A DNA stretch of 64,000 bases, from contig CM019066.1 in assembly GCA_009667805.1 (NCBI GenBank), forward strand, positions 121,338,692 to 121,402,691. Direction: 5' to 3'. A program made the translations under genes and the position numbers. Source of the DNA: Leptobrachium leishanense. Taxonomy: Eukaryota > Chordata > Amphibia > Anura > Megophryidae. Of the stretch, positions 45,699-54,396 are shown piece by piece. The stretch's first letter is position 1. Each line of letters begins with the position of its first letter. The notes beneath the pieces were generated by a model that was given only the letters and a program-made list of their open reading frames with translations, was not told the origin of the DNA and did not search any database.

Positions 45699-45814
45699 AT
45701 ATGTGAAAAAGTGTAAAGGCATGTAAAAGTTGTGTAAATAAATATTATCGCACACACCTGTGTTTAAAGCTATAATTGAATCTGTTACATAAAAAAGGCT
45801 GTAAAAGACACATA

Positions 45815-46047
45815 TTCATTTAAGCCCTGTGGGGCTACTGCATTTAAAGTCCTAATCCAGTATGTTTCCCTTTGTTCTAAGGCAGAGGCATTATGCGCTT
45901 CTACTTTTAAAGAAAACAATGCCACTGCACTAACTCTCAGTCTGTTTCCTTCACGTTCGAGAGGGGAGGGACATGATCTATAGCCATAAATCTCAAACGA
46001 GGTAATTCATGTTGGTGTTCCAAAAAATGTTTAGCAACAGGCTTGTC
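45815..46047 (-). pseudogene. Penelope-like GIY-YIG endonuclease, C-terminal fragment
   Basis: The minus strand reads KPVAKHFLEHQHELPRLRFM, AIDHVPPL, then after one frameshift GNRLRVSAVALFSLKVEAHN, ALEQRETYWIRTLN and APQGLNEY. The order H-F..H then R-E-x-x-W-I..L..P-x-G-L-N-E is the tail of the GIY-YIG endonuclease of Penelope-like elements. The catalytic GIY and YIG strands lie upstream and are missing. One frameshift and loss of the polymerase make it inactive. Confidence 0.78.
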
Positions 46048-46048
46048 G

Positions 46049-46079
<31 letters not shown>

Positions 46080-46080
46080 T
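46048..46080. repeat. TA microsatellite
   Basis: About 16 TA dinucleotides with one CA interruption, at the truncation point of the Penelope fragment. Confidence 0.95.
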
Positions 46081-47044
46081 AACCTCTGATGCAGAGCAAA
46101 TACATCACTAACATATCACCAAATTAGCTTTTCCTTTCAGGGTGAATGCTGAAAAGGTAGACTGCAGTAAAGGTGAAGTACTCTCCAAGACATGAGTATA
46201 TATTCATGTCCAAGTACAGCTTTATTTGCTAATGTATAATTCACTAAAGCACAACATCTACAGTAAAACTCCTCACAGCTTACAAGGCTCCAGAGATTCC
46301 AAGGAAAGCTTAAATTCTTTTACTGCATATGGCTAGTAACTTGTGAAGTAAGAAGGATTAATAAATATAGCAAACATGTCTTACAAATAACACGGGAAAG
46401 TTGAGTTCTAGAAAGAGAACGTCTATATCAGCGTTCGCTAGATCAATGTCACTTTCATTGTTATTATGTGACTAATGTCATGAAGATTATAGTTTATGGC
46501 AAACTAAGTCTAGTCACATCTATAAATTACTCAAAAAGGGACTTGGATTACAGAGAGTAACTTTAATAAAACATGAACAGTTTAGCAAGCAAATAGAATT
46601 GTGAACAAACATGGAGAATGCTCAGAAACAAAAATAAAACTACACTTTGGTGAAGAAACAACAATAATGAAGTAACTGATAACATACATTCACAAACGCT
46701 GATGAATAAAATGTTGAAAGCAACACACGGATGCAGCTATTCATTATTCAATGTTCTACTTGGATGCAGTATATGTAATTTCAAAGCCAAAAGCAAAGCT
46801 TCCAACTTTGAAACAGAATAGCAGAAAATAAAATCAAGATAGAGGAATAATAATCCAAGCTGAGTATATTGTTTGAGCCACATGGTCTCTGCTGTACCGT
46901 GTGCAATCCTTACTGCTAGGTAGACATGATATCCCAAGTTGAACAGAAACTAAAGAAAGGGGGAGATTTATAAGTAGGCAGTGTAGGCATGTGCCAACAG
47001 GTGCCTACCACAAGGGGACATCTTGCTCTGGGGGGGGGGGGAAA
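46081..47044. other. AT-rich non-coding stretch
   Basis: No feature except an 11-base G run near 47031-47041. Confidence 0.5.
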
Positions 47045-47650
47045 AAGAAGACAAAAAAACGCTTACAATCATTTTAAACCCCTTTATCTCTGGTGCAAGA
47101 GGGACATATAAGGTATCATTTGAAAGGCCAGATTGTGTGCTTTCCAATGATGTAAAAAATGATCAGATAAAAATATAATAACAAATAAATAAAGTAAAAT
47201 ATGTTGTCTCTTTTTCTAATGCAGCACTTTTGTTCGCTTTACAATTTTAAAGTGAACAGTGATGCTGCGCTAACTCATCTTATTTCCAACATTGCCAGCA
47301 AGTGTGGAGGTGATGGCTCAATGGATTGTTTCTTCGACCACCTAGACCGCGGCACTACAGTGAGGAGAGACAAGGGGATTTGCATCTCTGATTTTTACTC
47401 TGCACTAAATCAAGTGAGGCGTCATTGGAAAGGTCAGGATCTGACCTTTCCAATGATAACAAACATTACCATGTAATGTGCAAAAATAAAAAATTTAATT
47501 CAAAATTACCTTTTCTCTGTTCTAAGGCAGAGGCATTATGCGCTTCTACTTTTAAAGAAAACAATGCCACTGCACTAACTCTCAGTCTCATTTCCCACCC
47601 AGTGAGCAAATATGGAGATGATGGTCGACGTGTTATTACACATTGTTTCA
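47045..47650 (+). repeat. piggyBac-like family P fragment with a Penelope piece
   Basis: Shares the GGTATCATTTGAAAGG-type block and the conserved stem-loop (47220-47268) with the other family P copies. Inside it, 47519-47590 is essentially identical to 45872-45943 of the Penelope endonuclease. Confidence 0.6.
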
Positions 47651-47939
47651 TCTAAAACACAAGCCTTTTGATGTGAGTGCAGTGAGAAACTGGTTTTCAG
47701 ACTTTTAAAATGTTGATTATTTTATTTTATTTCCCCCAAAAGAAAAATGAAAAAAAAAAAGTTTTGGTACTTTTCTTTTGGGGGTGGGCGGGTAGGTGCC
47801 CTCCAGATTTCTGTGCCCACAGGCTAAAGAGATGTAAGCCCGACCAGAGGGCATTCTATGCAAAAGTTGTGCCACCTTGTGGGCACTGCAAGAAATGATG
47901 CAGCAAAAAAGTTAGTTGCTGGTAGAAACATTTTGTTTA

Positions 47940-48365
47940 GGCTAGGGTCAGACGAAAGCAGTATTAACGTGCGTTTAGCTGCACTTAATCACGGCTGTGC
48001 TAGCAGCAAATGACGTCCATTGCCGGGCAACATACGAAGAATGGCCGCACGAAAGTGCGACTGCACAACGCTAGTGGCAAACAAACTAATTTTTTAGAGA
48101 ACGTCAAAAAGCTAGTACTGACGTACAGCGTGCGCTGCGTCCGCTAGCGGCATGTGTGCGTGATTAGGAGACGTCAGACGCTGCTAATGTCCGGCGTACA
48201 TAACGTCCAGACACCCAAAGTTTCCTGGTTTGGATCTGTAAAAAATCATGGCCGTAATTGCGCATCGTATGACTGCTATCACGTATTCCGTGAAAAAATA
48301 AATCCATTCGTTCGGATGCACTTTTTGTCGGTCAAAGCGAAAAATGCGTTCGTATGACCCTAGCC
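47940..48365 (-). mobile_element. Harbinger-like MITE family M, copy 3 (inverted)
   Basis: Ends GGCTAGGGTCAGACGAAAGC and the inverse of GGCTAGGGTCATACGAACGC. TTA lies on both sides (47937-47939 and 48366-48368). Orientation is opposite to copies 1 and 2. Confidence 0.9.
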
Positions 48366-48534
48366 TTATATTCAATGCTAGGCAAGTAACGTCACATTTC
48401 ATGCAAACAAAATGCCACACTTGTGTAGTTTTTTCATTGCAGCTAAGACGTACTCTCCTCCTTTTAATGATGCAAGCACAACGCAAAACTGATATTTGTG
48501 TTTGTTTTAGAGTTAATTTTAGGGTTATTGTTAA

Positions 48535-48960
48535 GGCTAGGGTCAGACTAACGCAGTATTAACGTGCGTTTAGCAGCACTAAATCACGGCCGTGTTAGCA
48601 ACAAATGACGTCCAATGCCGGGCAGCATACGAAGAACGGCCGCACAAAAGTGCGGCAGCGCAACACAAGTGGCAAACGAACGCATTTTTGCAAGAACGTA
48701 GAACCACTAGTACGGACGTACAGAGTGCGCTGCGTCCGTTAGCGGCGTGTGTGCGTGATTAGGAGATGTCAGATGCTGCTAATGTCCAGCCTACATAACG
48801 TCCAGACACAAAAAGTGTTTTATTGATGATCCGTACAAAATCACGGATGAAAATGCGCATCGTATGACCGCAATCGCGTATTCCGTGAAAAAATACGTCC
48901 ATTCATTCGAACGCACTTTTTCACGGACAACGCGAAAAGTGCATTAGTCTGACCCTAGCC
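48535..48960 (-). mobile_element. Harbinger-like MITE family M, copy 4 (inverted)
   Basis: Same family and length as copy 3, 170 bp downstream, with TAA duplicated at 48532-48534 and 48961-48963. The different target triplets show that copies 3 and 4 are separate insertions rather than a tandem duplication. Confidence 0.9.
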
Positions 48961-49322
48961 TAAAATCAACGTTAGTGTTAGTATATGGTTAGGGGTAACC
49001 CTAAGCAACAGATTCTGCTCCAGTTTGATTTCATTTTTCGGCAACAGATTCTGCCTCTTCTTTTGAAAAGAATATATCAAGCATCAAAAAAGGATCAGAA
49101 TTTGTTTGCTAAAATGAACCTAAAATGGAGCAGGAGCTGTTGGTTAAAGTTAGGATCCGCCTCAGCACCAAAAAAATTTTGGGAGATGTTTTTTTTTCCA
49201 CATGAAATATGACTACACTTACATACCTACTTTCCATGTAAATGTAATAAAACTTTTTATATGGGGCTTTTTCACAGTGTTGTGTTCTGCAGGATCTACA
49301 AGGTAGTGATAGTAAACCTGAG

Positions 49323-49710
49323 ATATTTATTTATTTATAAAGGATTTTACCAGGAAGGATACAATGAGATTTCTCTCGTTTTCGAGTAAGTCCTAATATA
49401 AACATTAACAGAAAATAAATATGTAGGAAATAGTCATTATGTTACATGTTTACAGGTGCATTCTGTATTGAGGTATGTTAATAGAGAGCTCTTGAGTGAC
49501 TTAAGACTAGGGGAAGATTTGATGGCGTCTGGGAGGTTATTCCATAATTGCGGTGCTCTGTAGGAAAAGGAGGATCGAGCCACTTTCTTTTTGTATTGTG
49601 GTATTGTAAGTAAGGTGCTGGTCCTGAATCGGAGGTTATAGAATGAGGGAACCACTGGGGGAAGCAGTCTATTCAGGTAGGGTGGCAGCTTCCCAGAAAA
49701 GCTCTTATGC
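49323..49710 (-). mobile_element. LINE B 3' part, minus strand
   Basis: TATTTATTTATTTATAAAGG tail, CCAGGAAGGATACAATGAGA, then the coding tail. An internal deletion removes part of the 3' UTR near 49395 compared with 3975-4172. Confidence 0.87.
49437..49655 (-). pseudogene. LINE B polymerase C-terminus
   Basis: Seventy-two codons: TLLTIPQYKKKVARSSFSYR then APQLWNNLPDAIKSSPSLKS and a [13 protein letters not shown] end with stop. This gives the natural C-terminus of LINE B. Upstream (to 49710) the frame is lost but the sequence still matches. The fragment is inactive. Confidence 0.8.
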
Positions 49711-50265
49711 GCATGAATAAACTAATTATGAATACTTCATATTACATGACTTAACCATTCACAAAGTTATTAATACTTTCTCATATTCCTCTTATAAAAT
49801 TATATTTAAATTGTCTCAAGGCGAAGACCTGCCATTTGAATAATCTCCAAGACAGTTCCAGATGTCACTCAAGGATTTCTCATCAAAAAATGAAAAACGG
49901 AATGGCTCGGACATGTTTAATGATCCAAGGAACTTCCAGGTGATAGTCACTATTTCTTTGATTAACCATACATCCATTCTCTTCATCCACAGAATTGCGA
50001 CATTTTTGAAGATTATCCCATTACCAAAACTCACAAAGGCTAAGGCAGAAGCCACTGGGAACCCTGTCATGAAAAACTAGATAAACTCTACTATTTTCAA
50101 CAACACAAAGCACCAAGCCCAGGTTACCTTATTGAGGCATATTACTGGGTCATTATGGGGTCTTTGTTCCCTCCCTGATACCTACCTTGTTAAAAATGCA
50201 TGACGAGCCTCTGTAAGGCTCTGGTCTTTCACCACATTCTTTATCAGCACAATGGCTGGTTCTCC
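49711..50265. other. Non-coding stretch, no feature seen
   Basis: Overlapping short frames on both strands at 49816-50080 have no recognisable motif. Confidence 0.45.
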
Positions 50266-50269
50266 TTAA

Positions 50270-50644
50270 CTTCCGTGGCGGTGTTCCGAGTGTGTCTCGG
50301 GGTTAAATTTCACCGCTGAGAGCAGTAACCCCGAGACACACTCGAGCTGTATACATTACCTATCTGTGCGCTCCCTCGATGATCTCTGCAGTCTCCTCTG
50401 GCGATCGCGGAGTTTTACTTCCTGGATTCCTTGTTGCGAGGAAGGAGCCAGGAAGTATAAGATCGCGGTCGCTGGAGGAGACAGCTGGGGACATCAAGGG
50501 AGCACAGGGAGAGGTGATGTATCCAGCGGCATCCCGAGTGTTGCTCGGGGTTACCGCTTCCAACATAGGAATTTATCCCCGACCCACACTCTGGAATACC
50601 ACTTTTAGACGTGGTTTTTCACAAAAATTAGACCGCCAGGGAGG
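50270..50644. mobile_element. piggyBac MITE, 375 bp
   Basis: Ends CTTCCGTGGCGGTGTTCCGA and, inverted, CCTCCCTGGCGGTC. TTAA flanks both ends (50266-50269 and 50645-50648), the piggyBac target. The interior has GTGTCTCGGGGTTA and related repeats that pair across the element. Short frames here are not genes. Confidence 0.92.
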
Positions 50645-50649
50645 TTAAG

Positions 50650-51510
50650 TCGGGTAAGAATATACTGTCCCTTATGAGTCATAGACTTATCTTTTTGATA
50701 AACGTGGATGTCAAAATACTGTCAATGATTCTAGGAAACAGACTCTTATCCCTTAATATTCTTTCAGACCCATACATACCCCCTTTCGAATTGACTTTGG
50801 TATGAGGCTGGGGAGCCCCCTCTCTCTGATTCTATTCACATTGGTGTTTGAACCCCTCTTAATAGATATTAGAAATTTCTGTAATGTTAATGGACACTCA
50901 TTAGCAGTCCAGGAGCACACATATTGCATACACAGGTGATATTTTACTTTCATTACTAATAATGCTATAATTTTTTAAATAAAAATATTTCGGTCAAAAA
51001 AAGGAACAAAGTAGCAGTGCAATGTATTTTAAACAGGAAATCTTGGGTATTAGTCCCAACACAAGATTTAAACAAGTATTTTACAAACAAATAAAAAATA
51101 AATAAAACATCAATCACTATTACTGTAATGTTGCTCTAGATGATTATATATTTGATAATGTAAATTGCATGATGAAACCATATCTAGTTTTCCTTAATAA
51201 TCTTCACAGCAGGGCTATCAACAAAAAGTGCTTACAGTTAGCAATCCCTAGTGAGGTTTCAATGTACATTTTTTTTATAATTGCTCTGTAGATCCTGATT
51301 TCAAATAGTGCTTTGATGTTTGTAATCTAATGTTATGTTATAAGATTAAAACTCTTATTCCAGTCAAAATGAAAGCAGCTGTAGTTGTGGATTATCTACA
51401 GTTGCACTGTGACTTGAAATTCTTTTAAAGGTACATCTACTAAAAAAAAATCCAAAAAATAATATTGAAAAATACTAATTATTATTATTATATACTCTAT
51501 GTTGATTTAT
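50650..51510. other. AT-rich non-coding stretch
   Basis: No supported feature. Confidence 0.5.
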
Positions 51511-51645
51511 AAGGCACTGTTTCCCAAACCTGATTCTCAAGTACCCCTAGCAGGCCAGATTTTAAGGATCACCTTGGGGAAATGCAGACTGAATCCTAAC
51601 TGAGCAGCAAATCATATCACCTGTGCTGTGCTTCAGATATCTGGA
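51511..51645 (-). mobile_element. Degenerate hAT MITE, copy 2
   Basis: Inverted relative of 32208-32392: CACTGTTTCCCAAACCTGAT, CTTGGGGAAATGCAGACTGA and CTGTGCTGTGCTTCAGATAT are shared. The right end has decayed. Confidence 0.78.
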
Positions 51646-51674
51646 AAACGTGGGGTTCCAAATTTAGAGCAAAA

Positions 51675-52385
51675 TGGGAGACAGTAAGTAAAAAAAAATC
51701 TGTGTCTGCAGATTTTTCTTACCTTCTCTATTTTTGCAGCGTGTTCCAATGTAGACACTTAATTAGCACCTAACCCCAGAAGAAAGTGCAATGCAAGCCG
51801 ATACTTGCAGCGGCGCAGCACGTCACCATGAATATCAGCTTGTGGAGTCCATAGGACTCCATGGAGCATTGTGCGTCCTGGCCTTGAGCTCACTCTAGCA
51901 AGATCATGCAGCACCTTGGAAGAATTGTAGAGGGAGACTAGGAACTATTTGTTCCCAGTCTCACTCCCAGATAGCAAGGATAACTTGCCACAAACCTGTG
52001 GCTCATTTGAATTGTAAGTTTTGCAAACTTGCTGCATATTTTCACTGGCAAGTCGTTAACTCGCAGCACACTTGCAGCACACATTCTAGTTGACACTTTT
52101 TCAATTTGTAGCAAATTAGATATATTGCAATTCTCTAGCAAGAGCAAGGTTGCAAAGGCAAGTCTATAGCAAGAGCTCTGCAAATCACAGCAAGAGCTCT
52201 AAGAGCATCAAGTTTGCAAAACTTGCAATTCAAATGAGCCACAAGTTTGTGGCAAGTTATCCTTGCTATCTGGGCTATGCTCTTGGCGACTGCGAGAGAA
52301 AGCAGAGGATTGTGCCGCCCTTTCCACTGCTGGACAAGAAGTGAGTATGGGATTTTAGAAGTGGTTAAGACAGTGTGTTATGTTT
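51675..52385 (+). repeat. GC-rich repeat family C, copy 3, split by a MITE
   Basis: The blocks GAGTCCATAGGACTCCATGG, GGGAGACTAGGAACTATTTG then TTCCCAGTCTCACT, and downstream GAAGTGAGTATGGGATTTTA follow the order of copy 1. A 308-bp inverted-repeat element interrupts at 51966. Confidence 0.65.
51966..52274. mobile_element. Long-inverted-repeat MITE, about 308 bp
   Basis: Arms of about 65 bp: CCCAGATAGCAAGGATAACT, TGCCACAAAC and GGCTCATTTGAATT inward, matched by the inverse at about 52210-52274. The interior has repeated AGCAAGAGCTCT. The target duplication is unclear, so no superfamily is assigned. Confidence 0.85.
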
Positions 52386-52994
52386 TATTACTAAAGCCAA
52401 ATACGGTCTCTCAGGTGGAAATGCAGGCTACATTGGAATAGTCTGTGCTTTCATGTGGAGGTGAAAATGAATGCCTCCTATAGAAGGTATAGGAGATGTT
52501 AATTTACAGTAATCAAGTGCAAGAAAGTGTAACTCTCGAAGTGCAAGCCCAGCTTTCGCTAAGAGTGGAATAGAGAACAGGCGACGAAATAACTTGAGAT
52601 GTTTTGTATAACACCCTGGGAAGTTATCCCATCACCAGCCTTGAAATAGCGTCCCTGGCCTTTAGGAATATTGGAGGACAAGGGTAAAGAATTAATGATA
52701 TAAGTGGTCTATCACAAAGCTTCAACAGTAAAAATAATCATTGTTGCGAACTACGGTGAACTTTGGCTACCCAGAGGAGGAAAATCGGACAACGTTAGGT
52801 AAAGTTGCTGCAAACAACGATGGACACTCCTAAACAATAGTATCACCATTATGCTTAAGCAAAAATAATACATTGCAGATATCCTCCAATTAACATTCTT
52901 TCTCCAGTGTTGGCAAAACTGGTGAATATTCTTCTCTGATTTTAAATGCTGATCTCCATAGACCTCCCGTGCAAAAAATTACATTGAAAACAAC
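52386..52994. other. Non-coding stretch, no feature seen
   Basis: No supported feature. Confidence 0.45.
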
Positions 52995-53784
52995 AGTACA
53001 AGGGCGTGGTTTGGCCTCAGACCAAAATGGCCGCATGATTCCATAGCTCTTTGGTCCCCTCCGAAGTTATTGCACTTTCAAATTGCTAGTGGGCCATGGT
53101 GCGAGGTAAGAAAGCGGCTACTACCCCCTCGACTCCACGCAGAACCCCCAGACTCGTCTCCGGCCCGCTAGACGACTTTCTTCACCCGACACAGCCTAAT
53201 ACCCCGCCTGAGGCCTGTCTTCCCCTCCCGCATAACATGGCGGCGCAGCGTGCTCTACCGGACCAGGCCTCGGACCTGACGCAAGCTATCAGCCGGCTGG
53301 AGAGGATGGTAGCGGCGCTCCCCACCCGGACCGACCTTACAGTTATGGTCGAGGACTTTAGAGCCAGCTTCCAATCGGAGCTCCGGGAGGTGCTGATAGA
53401 TGTCACGGATCTGGCCACGCGTACTGAGGCATTGGAACCCCGGGCAAATGTGCCGCAGCAGCTACCGGCCGCCCTTACGGAGGATATTTCCGATATGAAA
53501 CGACAGTTAGATGACCTGGACAATCGGGGCTGCCGACAGAATATCCGTATCAGGGGGCTCCCTGAATCTGTCCCACCGGACGCTTTGATGGTACGGATAC
53601 AAATGGTCTTATTGCAGATCCTGGATGACCCGTCGATCTCAATGGATAGATGCCACCGTGCCCTGCGCCCTGTTCCCCCGGTTGGGGCACCACCCCGAGA
53701 TGTGATCTGCAGGATCACCAATTTTGCAATCAAGGATCGCATAATGTTTCTAGCCCATTTCTAAAGGATGTGGGAGGTGAACGG

Positions 53785-53792
53785 CTTTCAGT
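53785..53792. repeat. 8-bp target duplication, left copy
   Basis: CTTTCAGT, repeated at 62000-62007. Together they define the ends of the 8.2-kb element and its hAT-type target size. Confidence 0.95.
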
Positions 53793-54396
53793 TAGGGATG
53801 TGCGTTTCGGGTTTCGGAATTTCAGAATTTTCACGAAATTTCCCGATTCGTGTTTTCGGATGCGGCCGAATTTCCGAAAAATTTTTGACCCGAAAATGTT
53901 CGAACCGAAAAGGTTTCCGAGCCGAAACGAAATATTTTCGGAATTTTCGAATGAACTTGAAATGTGTCAAATCGAAATCTATTGCTTTGAAACGAGAACA
54001 GACTTTCCGGAAAACGAAAATTTTCCGAAAACGGCCTTTTTGGACTTGAAATGTGTCAAATCGAAATTTATTTTCCCTCTATTCATGATTTCGGTTCCAT
54101 TCGGGATTTCGGTTCCATTTCGGCAATTCTGAACATCGTATATTTAACTATTATCGGTTATATCGCAGATTCTGTAAATTTTGTATTTATTTTGTAAATG
54201 TTAAATGCGTATCACTTGTTTTTTTTGTTTCCAATGATTCGATAATTCTGTCAATACGATAATTCGTACATGAATCGGGTCGGAATTCCGATTCGACCGC
54301 GTGTCGCGCATGCGCGCGCGCGGATATCGTAACTTTATTGAGACAGTTTTGACAATTTTTTGACAGGCCAAAAAAATTGAAATTACTGTATTAGTA

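Larger units (their letters stand above)
43680..46047 (-). mobile_element. Penelope-like element, 3' part, minus strand
   Basis: A GIY-YIG endonuclease tail at the upper end, and near 43810-43842 an AACATTTCAGCCCAATCCTG then GGCCTTTATCAAGG block typical of Penelope-element ends in vertebrates. Between them lies about 1.9 kb of strongly purine-rich plus-strand DNA with two MITEs. The reverse transcriptase is missing. The upper boundary is a TA microsatellite. Confidence 0.7.
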
